Source: an uncultured Clostridium sp. (GTDB lineage Bacteria > Bacillota > Clostridia > TANB77 > CAG-508). Taken from it: a DNA stretch of 64,000 bases. The translations under genes were made by a program, and so were the position numbers. Where the stretch lies: assembly GCA_947571115.1 (NCBI GenBank), contig CANOWW010000008.1, forward strand, positions 1-64,000. Reading direction: 5' to 3'. The notes beneath the pieces are model-generated. The model did no database searches. It was not told where the DNA came from and worked only from the letters and a program-made list of their open reading frames with translations. Of this stretch, positions 1 to 8,223 are shown piece after piece (position 1 is the first letter of the stretch; each line of letters begins with the position of its first letter).

Positions 1-45
1 GAAGAAAGAAATAGAACAGATACAAAGTTTTTAGATGAAAGATAA
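1..45 (+). CDS. C-terminal end of an upstream gene (partial)
   Basis: From base 1 one frame stays open for 14 codons (EERNRTDTKFLDER) and ends at TAA 43-45. The next gene's ribosome binding site follows 13 bases later, so this is probably the tail of a coding sequence that starts outside the window. Too short to identify. Confidence 0.35.
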   Translation, partial: EERNRTDTKFLDER

Positions 46-70
46 ATTACAATTTTGTAAGGAGGTATCT

Positions 71-919
71 ATGAAAAAGAAAGCTATAATTACAATTTCG
101 GTTATGATTGCAATATTAGTTTTATGTGGAATATATTTACATTATGAAAACACCAAATTACAAGTAAGTAATTATAATATAATCAATCATAATATACCTG
201 TTGATTTTAATAACTATAAAATAGTGCAAATATCAGACTTTCACAATAATAAATCTAATGCTTTAACTAATGATTTAATAAAAGAAATAGAAAAACAAAA
301 ACCGAACATTATTGTTTTGACAGGAGATTTAATTGATTCAAATAAAATAGATATAGAAGTTGCTACAGATTTTATTAAAAATATAAACAATATTGCACCT
401 ATTTACTTTATTTCTGGCAATCATGAATCCAATATTAGTAGTTATCCAGAACTTAAAGAACAACTAGAAAAAAATAGGGTTATTGTTTTAGATAATAAAA
501 CTGAAGTGTTAAAAATAAATGAATCAGAGATAAACTTAATAGGTATAGATGATCCACGAATGGCTCACGAAAATTTTGTATCAGATTCTGAAATAATAAA
601 AGTTGAGTTAGATAATGCAAAATACAATGAAAATAAATATAGTATATTGCTATCTCACAGACCAGAATTGTTTGATACTTATGCAGAAAAGGAATTAGAC
701 TTAATTTTAGTAGGACATGCACATGGAGGGCAAATAAGAATACCATTTATAGGTGGAATTGTTGCTCCAAACCAAGGATTTTTTCCTAAATATACAAGTG
801 GAATATTTGAAGAAAATAAAACAACAATGGTAGTAAGTAGGGGGATTGGGAATAGTATTTTGCCTTTTAGAATAAATAATAGACCAGAATTAGTAATTGT
901 AACATTAAATAATAAGTAA
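71..919 (+). CDS. Membrane-anchored metallophosphoesterase (YkuE-like)
   Basis: A 282-residue protein of the calcineurin-like phosphoesterase family, probably hydrolysing a phosphate ester at the outer face of the membrane. The di-metal motifs are all present: D56-x-H58, G85-D86, GNHE at 116-119 and GHAHGGQ near the C-terminus. An N-terminal transmembrane segment (about residues 6-23) makes it YkuE-like. The start at 71 is chosen because AAGGAGG lies at 59-65; an upstream in-frame ATG at 35 has no ribosome binding site. The substrate cannot be told from sequence. Family call is secure, physiological role is not. Confidence 0.85.
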   Translation: MKKKAIITISVMIAILVLCGIYLHYENTKLQVSNYNIINHNIPVDFNNYKIVQISDFHNNKSNALTNDLIKEIEKQKPNIIVLTGDLIDSNKIDIEVATDFIKNINNIAPIYFISGNHESNISSYPELKEQLEKNRVIVLDNKTEVLKINESEINLIGIDDPRMAHENFVSDSEIIKVELDNAKYNENKYSILLSHRPELFDTYAEKELDLILVGHAHGGQIRIPFIGGIVAPNQGFFPKYTSGIFEENKTTMVVSRGIGNSILPFRINNRPELVIVTLNNK

Positions 920-1070
920 CACAAAATTACAATCTATTGATAGATTTCCAAAAATGTTAGGTTTAAGTGTCAATATTCCAGTATGAAATGGTAGAAATAA
1001 GTGCGATAAAATTCTACAATAATAATAGATATTGGTTAATATCAAATTATGTAGAAAGGAAGATGTAACA

Positions 1071-1445
1071 ATGAAATTTAACGAAAAACTAATTAAGTTA
1101 AGGAAGGCATCAGGGTTATCTCAAGAAGAACTAGGAAACAGACTAGATGTAGCAAGGCAAACTGTTTCAAAGTGGGAACTCGGAGAAACAACACCAGAAA
1201 TGGATAAATTAGTAGAATTATCTAATTTATTCAATGTTAGTATGGATGAAATGGCAAAGGAAACAGAAATACCAGAAGTAATTGCAAGAGAATTAGACCA
1301 TAAAAAAATTGATTCAGTTTATAATGATGTTGGAACAGCAAAAAAAATCATAAAACATTATATAATAATTTTCGGAACAATAGCAATTATAATAGCAATA
1401 ATACTGATAAATTACTTTGTTAGAACAGCCTTTCATTTATGGTAA
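1071..1445 (+). CDS. XRE-family regulator with C-terminal membrane helix
   Basis: A 124-residue protein. Residues 1-60 form a classic Cro/CI helix-turn-helix (LSQEELGNRLDVARQTVSKWE). After a short linker the C-terminus is one hydrophobic helix (about residues 98-115), so the DNA-binding domain is probably tethered to the membrane. This layout is common in Firmicutes, often beside membrane-stress or transport genes. The start at 1071 follows GAAAGGAAG. A perfect hairpin terminator follows, so the gene appears monocistronic. Targets unknown. Confidence 0.8.
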   Translation: MKFNEKLIKLRKASGLSQEELGNRLDVARQTVSKWELGETTPEMDKLVELSNLFNVSMDEMAKETEIPEVIARELDHKKIDSVYNDVGTAKKIIKHYIIIFGTIAIIIAIILINYFVRTAFHLW

Positions 1446-1468
1446 TTCAATAATTTAAGTAAAATTGT

Positions 1469-1492
1469 AAGGGAGTAAATTTACTCCCTTTT
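1469..1492 (+). terminator. Intrinsic terminator after the XRE gene
   Basis: A perfect inverted repeat, AAGGGAGTA-AATT-TACTCCCTT, is followed by only a short T run. It starts 24 bases after the stop codon at 1445. Confidence 0.7.
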
Positions 1493-1518
1493 CAATTACC
1501 ATAAATGCAGGTAAGAAG

Positions 1519-1548
1519 TTGAAAATTATTATCATTTTGTGTTATAAT
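1519..1548 (+). promoter_or_regulatory. Sigma-A promoter in front of a short leader or small RNA
   Basis: TTGAAA at 1519-1524 and TATAAT at 1543-1548 are separated by 18 bases. Transcription would begin near 1555 and reach a strong hairpin with U-tract at 1574-1608. The promoter could serve a very short RNA or the gene at 1678. Confidence 0.5.
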
Positions 1549-1554
1549 CATCTC

Positions 1555-1608
1555 GAGAAATTACAAGTTGTAGAGCAGATAGTTAGTTGCTAATTATCTG
1601 CTTTTATG
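1555..1608 (+). ncRNA. Putative short RNA or attenuator ending in a terminator hairpin
   Basis: The segment AGCAGATAGTTAG / CTAATTATCTGCT (1574-1602) forms a 13-bp stem with one G-U pair and is followed by TTTT. It lies only about 20 bases after the expected start site. The motif AAGTTGTAGAG occurs before the hairpin (1566) and again near 1630, which could allow alternative pairing. Either a small RNA or a transcription attenuator for the 1678 gene; structure inferred by eye only. Confidence 0.35.
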
Positions 1609-1677
1609 ATAATATAAGTAAAAATCAATAAGTTGTAGAGATGTAAAAAAATTGCAACAGAGAGGAATATATAAAAT

Positions 1678-2598
1678 ATGGTAAAAATCATAGTAATAAT
1701 GATATTTGTTATTATTATGCAGTTTGCAATAAAAAAAGATTATATGGAACTATTAATTTTCCTAATTAAATTTTTGATATTGGATTGGATTTTTGTAAAA
1801 ATATTTTCCACCATACCTTTCATAAGAACAATCGTATTTCTATTTGGAGAACCAATGCTTTCAGTACTAATTTATGCTGTTATAGAGTTAATTTGTATGG
1901 GGATATTTTATGATGCAATACGAAAATACAATTCTATCATTTCACTAATCGTTTATTTAGTTATCAATTTAATCATTGGTAAATTTTATACGACAATATC
2001 AGGAAGTATCCTATTAGATTTATTGTTTAACTTTATCATAGGAATTGTCATCATAATAATCGACCGAAAAAGTCTTAAAATGGAAGATATAAATTATTTT
2101 GCCATAGTCGGAATGATAATAAATGCTATTTTAGCACAAGTATGGAAGATAGTGGGAGGAATGGTTGTTCTTTATATTTGGATATATGGAACATTATTCA
2201 GTCCATATATCATAGGGGGAATATTATCTGCTATAATAATATGGCTAATTAGAAAAAAAGTAACAGAAAATAAAGATTTAATCTATACAATTATTATAAT
2301 ATTTTGTATGTTAGTAGGACATTCAACTATACAATATCTAAGTGCAAAACCTGATAAAGTATATACAGAAATGAAAAAAATAAATGATAGTGAAAGACTC
2401 ATCGGTTTATCAAAAGATGAAGTTGTTACATTATTAGGTGAGCCATTATATAAAGGTGATCATCTATATATATATGATGCAGGAGAAATAACGTGTTATT
2501 TACTTTTTGGTGGAAGAGATTTTTATGAGTTTTTCATAAGGTTTGATGAAAATGGTAGAGTAAAATCTACTGAAATAGACTTCCAACGAGGAGGATAA
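1678..2598 (+). CDS. Polytopic membrane protein with C-terminal BamE-like domain
   Basis: A 306-residue protein. Residues 1-230 contain about seven or eight hydrophobic segments. The last 75 residues are soluble and resemble the SmpA/OmlA (BamE-like) fold: GLSKDEVVTLLGEP, then DHLYIYDAG and a final strand-rich part. In Firmicutes such domains follow membrane segments in proteins of unknown function. The hydrophobic part is not assigned to a transporter family. Membrane location is secure; function is unknown. Confidence 0.6.
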   Translation: MVKIIVIMIFVIIMQFAIKKDYMELLIFLIKFLILDWIFVKIFSTIPFIRTIVFLFGEPMLSVLIYAVIELICMGIFYDAIRKYNSIISLIVYLVINLIIGKFYTTISGSILLDLLFNFIIGIVIIIIDRKSLKMEDINYFAIVGMIINAILAQVWKIVGGMVVLYIWIYGTLFSPYIIGGILSAIIIWLIRKKVTENKDLIYTIIIIFCMLVGHSTIQYLSAKPDKVYTEMKKINDSERLIGLSKDEVVTLLGEPLYKGDHLYIYDAGEITCYLLFGGRDFYEFFIRFDENGRVKSTEIDFQRGG

Positions 2599-2633
2599 GC
2601 GAAAAATTACATGTATAGGGCAGACAATTAGTT

Positions 2634-2801
2634 GAAAATGCTCTGCCCTTTGGAATCGGTGGGATGATATTTTTATATGTATTTCAACCACTTTTTGAAA
2701 GATTTACGAACCAAATATCGAGCAAAATGCTCACAATCATTAGTAATTTAATAATCGTTGTGCTTTTTGTAGATTGTATCTATACATTTTTGTATAAGTG
2801 A
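2634..2801 (+). pseudogene. Remnant of a CmpB-type putative ABC transporter permease
   Basis: The frame from 2634 to the TGA at 2799-2801 reads 55 codons with no start: ENALPFGIGG, then a hydrophobic run, QPLFERF and a final LFVDCIYTFL. This matches the C-terminal end of the PF06541 putative ABC-transporter membrane family (two hydrophobic helices, FVD near the end). The rest of the gene is missing upstream, so this is a truncated relic left by deletion or replacement. Confidence 0.5.
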
Positions 2802-2818
2802 TAAAGAGGAGGAAGAAT

Positions 2819-3583
2819 ATGGAGAGAATAAAATTGACAGAAACAAAAATCAGTAATTTAAATGACTTTAATTGGATCGAATATTTTGAATACAATAACA
2901 ACCATCTACTGAAATTAGATTTTGCGAATAATGCAGAGTTAACCAATGAAGAAATTAATTTGATAGCCCCATCTATAAAAGCATTTCAAATAGGAGAGGG
3001 TTCAGAAGGAAAGCATTTAAGCAAAGTTGTTAAGAAGTTTGCTGATAAAAATAATTATCCAGAATATGAAGAAATAATGAAATGGTTTATTTTGGAAGAA
3101 AATAGGCATTCGCAAACGTTAAAGAAGTATATGGATATATACAAGATGAAAGCAGTAAATAACATGGCACTTGATACTATATTTAGAATCTTAAGAAAAT
3201 TGATGGGATTAGAATGCGAAGTTATCGTATTAGTAACAGCCGAAATGATAGCCTTATCTTATTATACTGCTTTAGCAAATGCTACTAATTCAAGACTGCT
3301 AAATATAATTTGTCAGCAGATGCTAAATGATGAATTAAGACATGTTGTGTTACAGTCAGATACTTTGCATAGGATTTCTAAGAATAGAAATCAAGTTTTT
3401 AATGGTCTTGTGAGAAATATGAGAAAATTACTTATGAGAGGAACTTGCTTTATTGTTTGGAATAAGTATAGAGATTTGTTTATAAAAGGAGATTATTCTT
3501 ATAAAAAATTTAAAAATGATTGTATGGAATATTTGAACGAATCAGTTTATATAGAGAAAAATGGAAAAATTATAGTAGAATAG
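2819..3583 (+). CDS. Ferritin-like (diiron-type) helical protein
   Basis: A 254-residue, largely helical protein. It carries two Glu-x-x-His pairs typical of ferritin-like diiron carboxylates: EENRH and, about 85 residues later, DELRH. Together with the spacing these suggest a four-helix bundle binding two metals. Length and charge do not match ferritin or rubrerythrin, and no rubredoxin domain is present. The start at 2819 follows GAGGAGGAAG. Reaction unknown; oxygenase, oxidase or desaturase-like roles are all possible. Confidence 0.55.
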   Translation: MERIKLTETKISNLNDFNWIEYFEYNNNHLLKLDFANNAELTNEEINLIAPSIKAFQIGEGSEGKHLSKVVKKFADKNNYPEYEEIMKWFILEENRHSQTLKKYMDIYKMKAVNNMALDTIFRILRKLMGLECEVIVLVTAEMIALSYYTALANATNSRLLNIICQQMLNDELRHVVLQSDTLHRISKNRNQVFNGLVRNMRKLLMRGTCFIVWNKYRDLFIKGDYSYKKFKNDCMEYLNESVYIEKNGKIIVE

Positions 3584-3598
3584 AAAAAGGAGTGTAGT

Positions 3599-4204
3599 AT
3601 GAATAAATTAAGCAAAATATTTTTAGGAATCATTATTATATTATTAGTTATTTTAGGAATAATGACAGTTTCATATTTTAACATGAAAAAGGTAGCCATA
3701 GAAAACTTTAATCAGGTTTTAGAGTCTGCTCAAGAAAAGATGAATTTGTATAAAAAAATTAGCGAATTGGAAGAAAAAAATAATACAACCAATATGACGA
3801 TGCCAAATAGCAATGTTACTGTTGTTAATAATACAGTTTCGCAAAATGAAATACCAGAACAAAGAGATGATTCTATTGATATAGATAAAGTTACTATTGA
3901 GGTTGATAAAAATTCAATCACGCCAACTAGTGTTTCAATTATAATTACAAACAACAATGAAAATGAACTAACTTATGGTGAAGAATTTAAAATTCAAAAG
4001 AAGATAGATGGAGAATGGAGAGATTTGAATTATCTGCCAAATACGATATGGAATGCTATGGCTTATATAACAAAAGGAAATAGTCAAACCAATAAGAAAT
4101 TAAACATAGAAAATTATTATGGAGAGTTAGAGAATGGCATTTATCGAGTAGTAAAACCAGTATTTGATGGAAATATTTATTCAGATGAATTTGAAATTGA
4201 ATAA
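3599..4204 (+). CDS. Membrane-anchored protein with C-terminal Ig-like domain
   Basis: A 201-residue protein. Residues 5-25 are a signal anchor, followed by a Thr/Asn-rich linker. From about residue 98 a beta-rich domain begins with ITPTSVSIIITNNNENELTYGEEFKIQKK and ends ENGIYRVVKPVFDGNIYSDEFEIE, matching the bacterial Ig-like family PF20251. Such domains sit outside the membrane in Firmicutes. It lies 15 bases downstream of the ferritin-like gene with a good ribosome binding site, so the two may be cotranscribed. Confidence 0.65.
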   Translation: MNKLSKIFLGIIIILLVILGIMTVSYFNMKKVAIENFNQVLESAQEKMNLYKKISELEEKNNTTNMTMPNSNVTVVNNTVSQNEIPEQRDDSIDIDKVTIEVDKNSITPTSVSIIITNNNENELTYGEEFKIQKKIDGEWRDLNYLPNTIWNAMAYITKGNSQTNKKLNIENYYGELENGIYRVVKPVFDGNIYSDEFEIE

Positions 4205-4236
4205 AATCGTATTTTTTATAAAGATAAGGAGGAAAA

Positions 4237-4356
4237 ATGAAGAAAAAAATGATTTTAAGCATCTATTTGTCCAAATTATCATTCGAAAGAGTGCGGATTA
4301 TAGTATCAAGTCGAAAAAGAAAATGGATTGATGATGCAACTAAAATTTTATATTAA
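4237..4356 (+). CDS. Small ORF of 39 codons, possibly a decayed gene start
   Basis: AAGGAGG at 4226-4232 precedes ATG 4237; the product starts MKKKMILSIYLSK, then becomes basic and stops at 4354-4356. The good ribosome binding site and lipoprotein-like start followed by unrelated residues suggest the head of a broken gene rather than a functional peptide. A terminator follows at once. Confidence 0.3.
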   Translation: MKKKMILSIYLSKLSFERVRIIVSSRKRKWIDDATKILY

Positions 4357-4366
4357 TAGAAAACAA

Positions 4367-4399
4367 GGATTACTAAATTTGATTTTAGTAATCTTTTTT
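4367..4399 (+). terminator. Intrinsic terminator
   Basis: GATTACTAAA (4368-4377) pairs with TTTAGTAATC and is followed by six T. It closes the 2819-4356 transcription unit before the sigma factor array. Confidence 0.75.
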
Positions 4400-4468
4400 A
4401 AAAAAAGATAAAATCTTGTAACAAAATTGCAAAAATTGACTCTAAATAGATAGAAGGAGGAAAAACTT

Positions 4469-4948
4469 ATGCAGAATATGGAAAAAATCTATCAAGAATA
4501 TTCTGAAACAGTTTATAAATACTTATTTTGCTTAACAAGTGATGCGGATTTAGCAGAGGATTTAACACAAGAAACATTTGCAATTGCAGTTAAAAATATT
4601 CCCAAGTTTAGAGGCGATTGTAAAGTGTCCAGCTGGCTTTGTCAAATTGCGAAACATTTATGGTATAAAGAATTAAAAAGAAATAAGAAAGATAACAATG
4701 TTTCTTTAGAAAATATAAGTGACGAGCTGATAGATACACAAACAATAGAAAAAACTGTCCATCAAAAAGAAGAAAAATTACAACTTTTTAAAAATATGCA
4801 AAAATTAGATGAGCTAGCAAGACAAGTTATTTATTTAAGAATCATGGGAAATTTAAGTTTTGCAGAAATTGGAGAAGTTTTGGGAAAGACATCTAATTGG
4901 GCGAGAGTTACGTTTTTTCGTGCAAAACAAAAAATGAAGGAGGTTTGA
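4469..4948 (+). CDS. ECF RNA polymerase sigma factor
   Basis: A 159-residue group IV sigma factor. Region 2 is at about residues 7-70 (DLAEDLTQETFAIAVKNIPKFRG, with the DLTQETF motif) and region 4 at about 105-155 (RQVIYLRIMGNLSFAEIGEVLGKTSNWARVTFFRAKQKM). AGAAGGAGG precedes the start. The next gene, six bases downstream, is a zinc-finger membrane anti-sigma factor, so this pair is a standard membrane-signalling module. It differs from the four downstream sigma factors, whose partners belong to the DUF4179 family. Confidence 0.9.
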   Translation: MQNMEKIYQEYSETVYKYLFCLTSDADLAEDLTQETFAIAVKNIPKFRGDCKVSSWLCQIAKHLWYKELKRNKKDNNVSLENISDELIDTQTIEKTVHQKEEKLQLFKNMQKLDELARQVIYLRIMGNLSFAEIGEVLGKTSNWARVTFFRAKQKMKEV

Positions 4949-4953
4949 AGAAA

Positions 4954-5928
4954 ATGGAAAAGAAAACAGAATGTGAGATTGTACAGGATTTGTTAATAAG
5001 TTATTCAGATGAGGTATTGAATAAAGAATCAAAAAAATTGGTGGAAAGACATTTGTTGGAGTGTGAAAAATGTCAGGAGAGGTTGAAAGAAATAAAGTCA
5101 GAAACAGAAAAAGAAAAGAATCAGCAGAAAAAGGAAATTGATTATTTGAAAAAAATTCGTTTAAAAAATAGAGTTAAATCAATTTTTGGGTCTATGTTGA
5201 TTTTGGTTGTCATTTTTGTGGGATGGTATTTGTATAAATTTAGCATTTTGACAGGGCTTGCAAAAAAGGCAGAAAAGCAATTAGAGAGTGAAAATTTTTA
5301 TATTGAGTCAATTGGAACGCTTGGAACGGATGGAGAAGTTGGATATAGTAAAACATGGTACAAAGACGGAAAGTATAAGATGTTTTCTTATATTGAAAAA
5401 GATGAGAAAATGACACAGACTTTTGAGACACGTTACGGCAATTTACGAGAAAATACAAAAGAAGAATATTTTGTAAATGAACAAGAAAAGAAAGTACGAA
5501 AAGAAAAATTGACATATGAAATCGATAAATATCAGTTTAGTGGAGTGGGGAATCCAATTTGGTTATCCAACAATCCTTATTACATTCGATTTCGACTTGG
5601 AGCTCCATTTTATACTAAAATTTCAAAGGATCATAAGGAAATTGGGCGTTTGTATTATGTGTTAGATTTAGGAGATGGCAAACAATGGGTGGACATGGAT
5701 ACTGGCTTGCCAATTATGATTTTTGGGTATCGTTCAGATACAGAATATTATAAAAATACAAAAATTCCGCTTAAAAAATCAGAAGGCATTTCAGAATATC
5801 ATTATGAATTTGGAAATGTAACAGAAGAAGATGTACAAATGCCTGATTTTGAAGGATATGAAATAGAAGAATATGATTGGCAAGAAGAAATAGAGAAGCT
5901 AGTGAAAGAACATGAAAAAAACTCCTAA
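4954..5928 (+). CDS. Membrane anti-sigma factor with zinc-finger domain
   Basis: A 324-residue partner of the preceding sigma factor. Residues 1-50 form a zinc-binding anti-sigma domain (ERHLLECEKCQERL, the H-x3-C-x2-C signature). One transmembrane helix follows (FGSMLILVVIFVGWYLYKF), then about 220 extracytoplasmic residues that probably sense the signal. The start at 4954 follows AAGGAGG within the end of the sigma gene. The signal is not evident. The 3' end overlaps the possible upstream start of the next sigma gene. Confidence 0.85.
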   Translation: MEKKTECEIVQDLLISYSDEVLNKESKKLVERHLLECEKCQERLKEIKSETEKEKNQQKKEIDYLKKIRLKNRVKSIFGSMLILVVIFVGWYLYKFSILTGLAKKAEKQLESENFYIESIGTLGTDGEVGYSKTWYKDGKYKMFSYIEKDEKMTQTFETRYGNLRENTKEEYFVNEQEKKVRKEKLTYEIDKYQFSGVGNPIWLSNNPYYIRFRLGAPFYTKISKDHKEIGRLYYVLDLGDGKQWVDMDTGLPIMIFGYRSDTEYYKNTKIPLKKSEGISEYHYEFGNVTEEDVQMPDFEGYEIEEYDWQEEIEKLVKEHEKNS

Positions 5929-6538
5929 AAAACGTGACTTTTTTCAAAATGATGGTAATCTATCAATAGAAAGCTTTCAAAGGAGATTTTTATTAAAATT
6001 GAAAAATAAGGAAAAGATTTGTGAGTACATGGAAAATGGAGAATTGAATATTGATTTTGTGATGAAAGAATATACCAATTATGTGTATGTCATTATCAAA
6101 AACAAGGCGATTTCTTTTAAGTCAGAAGATGTGGAGGAAATTATATCAGATGTATTTTTGACGTTGTGGCATAATCAGGAAAAGTTAGATGAAAAAAAGG
6201 ATTTGGCTCCCTATATTGCGGGAATTACGAAAAATTTGATCAAAAAGAAATATCGTGGTCAAAGAAATTGTGAGAATTTGGAAGATTATGAAGAAAAACT
6301 ATTAGCGGCAGAAAATATTGATGTATATTCCGAATGCGATGAACAGAATGAAATTTTGCTACAAGAGTTGGATAAAATGAAACAAGAAGAACAAACCATA
6401 TTTTTGCTATTTTATTATCAAGGCAAAAAAATAAGAGAAATTAGCCAAATGTTAAAGATTTCTGAATCCAAAGTCAAAATGAAATTAAGTAGAACACGAA
6501 AAAAGTTAATAAAAATCTTGAAAGAAAGGGGGATGTAG
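5912..6538 (+). CDS. ECF RNA polymerase sigma factor
   Basis: A sigma factor with region 2 (SEDVEEIISDVFLTLWHNQEKLD) and region 4 (IFLLFYYQGKKIREISQMLKISESKVKMKLSRTRKKL). It is a clear paralogue of the 7663 gene. ATG 5912 overlaps the anti-sigma gene but lacks a ribosome binding site. TTG 5999, preceded by AAGGAG at 5980-5985, gives LKNKEK, which aligns with the start of the 7663 paralogue; the real start may therefore be 5999. The stop overlaps the next start, so the pair is translationally coupled. Confidence 0.85.
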   Translation: MKKTPKKRDFFQNDGNLSIESFQRRFLLKLKNKEKICEYMENGELNIDFVMKEYTNYVYVIIKNKAISFKSEDVEEIISDVFLTLWHNQEKLDEKKDLAPYIAGITKNLIKKKYRGQRNCENLEDYEEKLLAAENIDVYSECDEQNEILLQELDKMKQEEQTIFLLFYYQGKKIREISQMLKISESKVKMKLSRTRKKLIKILKERGM

Positions 6539-7533
6539 TGAAAATGGACGAAGAAGAAATGAAAAAAATCTTTCAAAAAACACAGAAAAAAATTGCTATA
6601 TCTCGCTTGAAAAAGGAGGAAACAATGAAACCAAGAAAAAGTTTTCTGAAAATGGTTGCTAGTTTTATATTATGTTTTGGAATTACTATGGGAGTTGTTT
6701 ATGCCAGCGTTCATTGGGAAAGTTTGTTTCACATCAATGGTATGAATGATAATGGAATTCAAACTGCTTTGGAAAATGAATATGTGCAAAATATTGATAT
6801 GGAGTATATTGAAAAAGAAAAAGTAAAATTTAAAGTCGATTATTTAATGATGGATGACCTTAATTTTGACTTAGTATTTAATTTTATCACAAAAGATGAA
6901 GTGGAAAATTATGAAGGAATTGCGTTAGTTAACTTGAAGATTACAGATGAAGAAAATCGACAAATTCATTTTCCAGGAGAAAATCAAGAAATTTGGGCAA
7001 ATAATATTTCTTTGATGTCAGAATGGTGGACTTTAGTAGAAAAACATGACCATCTTTTAAGACAAGTTGTTCATTTACCATCCGATAATTTTCCGAAAAG
7101 CCAGAAAATTTATGTAAGTTTTGACAAAGTGGTTTTATATAATGTAAACAAAGGAAATCCAATTACGATTGAATATGAGGATGAATATAACTTAGAATTT
7201 GATGTTTCAAAACAATTAAGTGAAAGAAAAACGATTCAATATCAAGCTGTTGATGGAAATGATAAAATAATAGAGGCAAAATTAACCAATAGCGGATTAG
7301 GTATTTCACTCAAAACAGATCACTATGTACTAAGAGGCGAGGATTATCAAATCATTGATGAAGCAGGAAATGTTTATCAATTAGCCAATACCTATCCTTT
7401 ACTAGACAGAGAAAAATTAGACACAAAAAAAGATGAGTTTTTATTAGTTTTTGATATGACAATTTATAATGAATGTGATAAATTGTTTTTAAAAATGCCA
7501 GATGGGAAGAAAATTGAGTTAATGAAAAAATAA
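6538..7533 (+). CDS. DUF4179 family membrane protein, probable anti-sigma factor
   Basis: The start GTG 6538 overlaps the sigma factor stop (ATG 6544 is the alternative, both after AAAGGGGG). A short cytoplasmic segment is followed by a hydrophobic helix (ASFILCFGITMGVVYASVHW) and a beta-rich extracytoplasmic part. This is the DUF4179 layout found beside ECF sigma genes in Clostridia, where the product is taken to be the cognate anti-sigma factor. Beyond genetic coupling there is no direct proof here. It lacks the zinc motif of the 4954 gene. Confidence 0.75.
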   Translation: MKMDEEEMKKIFQKTQKKIAISRLKKEETMKPRKSFLKMVASFILCFGITMGVVYASVHWESLFHINGMNDNGIQTALENEYVQNIDMEYIEKEKVKFKVDYLMMDDLNFDLVFNFITKDEVENYEGIALVNLKITDEENRQIHFPGENQEIWANNISLMSEWWTLVEKHDHLLRQVVHLPSDNFPKSQKIYVSFDKVVLYNVNKGNPITIEYEDEYNLEFDVSKQLSERKTIQYQAVDGNDKIIEAKLTNSGLGISLKTDHYVLRGEDYQIIDEAGNVYQLANTYPLLDREKLDTKKDEFLLVFDMTIYNECDKLFLKMPDGKKIELMKK

Positions 7534-7542
7534 ATATTTGTG

Positions 7543-7576
7543 AAAAGATTAGATAAATAAAAGTCTAATCTTTTAA
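7543..7576 (+). terminator. Intrinsic terminator, copy 1 of a recurring sequence
   Basis: AAAAGATTAGA pairs with TCTAATCTTTT. Almost the same hairpin recurs at 9341 and 11152 after the next two sigma/anti-sigma pairs, which points to duplication of whole cassettes. Confidence 0.8.
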
Positions 7577-7662
7577 ATTTTTTCAAAAAATATGCAACCA
7601 AATGAAAAAATATGCTAATATACTTATGAAAGACGTCTTAAATAAAGGAGTTTAGAGGAAAA

Positions 7663-8223
7663 GTGGAACTGAAAAATAAGAAAATCTCCACTTATTTTTG
7701 GAAAGACAAATTATTGGTTGAAGAAATAATGGAAGATTATACAAATTATATTTATACAATTATTCGAAATTTTTCCCTTAATTTATCAAAAGAAGATAAA
7801 GAGGAAATTGTGTTAGATGTATTTTTGACGCTTTGGAAAAATCAAGGTAAATTAGATAGAGAAAAAAGCATGTCAGCTTATATTGGTGGAATTACGAAAA
7901 ATTTGATGAAATATAAATATAGGCAAAATAAGCAACTGGGAAATATTGAAGATTTTGAAGAACAACTTATTGATTTTGCAAATCTGGAATTTATTTTAAT
8001 GCAAAATGAAAAGGAAAAAATCATTTCGAATGAATTGGAAAAACTGAAAAAAGAAGATAGAGAGATATTTATCGAGTATTATTATGGGGAAAAAAGTATA
8101 AGGGAAATTACGGAGATGTTTCATATGTCAGAATCGAAGGTAAAATCGAAGTTATTTCGAGCCAGAAAAAAGTTAAATAAAGAATTCAATAAAAGGGGGT
8201 ATGGTTCTAATGAAGAAGGATAA
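7663..8223 (+). CDS. ECF RNA polymerase sigma factor
   Basis: A 186-residue sigma factor starting with GTG 7663 after AGAGGAAAA. Region 2 holds KEEIVLDVFLTLWKNQGKLD and region 4 holds IFIEYYYGEKSIREITEMFHMSESKVKSKLFRARKKL. It is closely similar to the 5912 gene, especially around FLTLW and GGITKNLMK. The stop at 8221-8223 lies inside the next gene, so the two are coupled. Upstream, GCAAC at about 7593 and CTAATA may be an autoregulated ECF-type promoter, but this is weak. Confidence 0.88.
   Translation: MELKNKKISTYFWKDKLLVEEIMEDYTNYIYTIIRNFSLNLSKEDKEEIVLDVFLTLWKNQGKLDREKSMSAYIGGITKNLMKYKYRQNKQLGNIEDFEEQLIDFANLEFILMQNEKEKIISNELEKLKKEDREIFIEYYYGEKSIREITEMFHMSESKVKSKLFRARKKLNKEFNKRGYGSNEEG

Noticed and set aside
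2780..2799. ATACATTTTTGTAT palindrome as a fourth operator of the ribbon-helix-helix protein
   Set aside because: It lies 35 kb away inside a pseudogene frame and is AT-rich enough to arise by chance.
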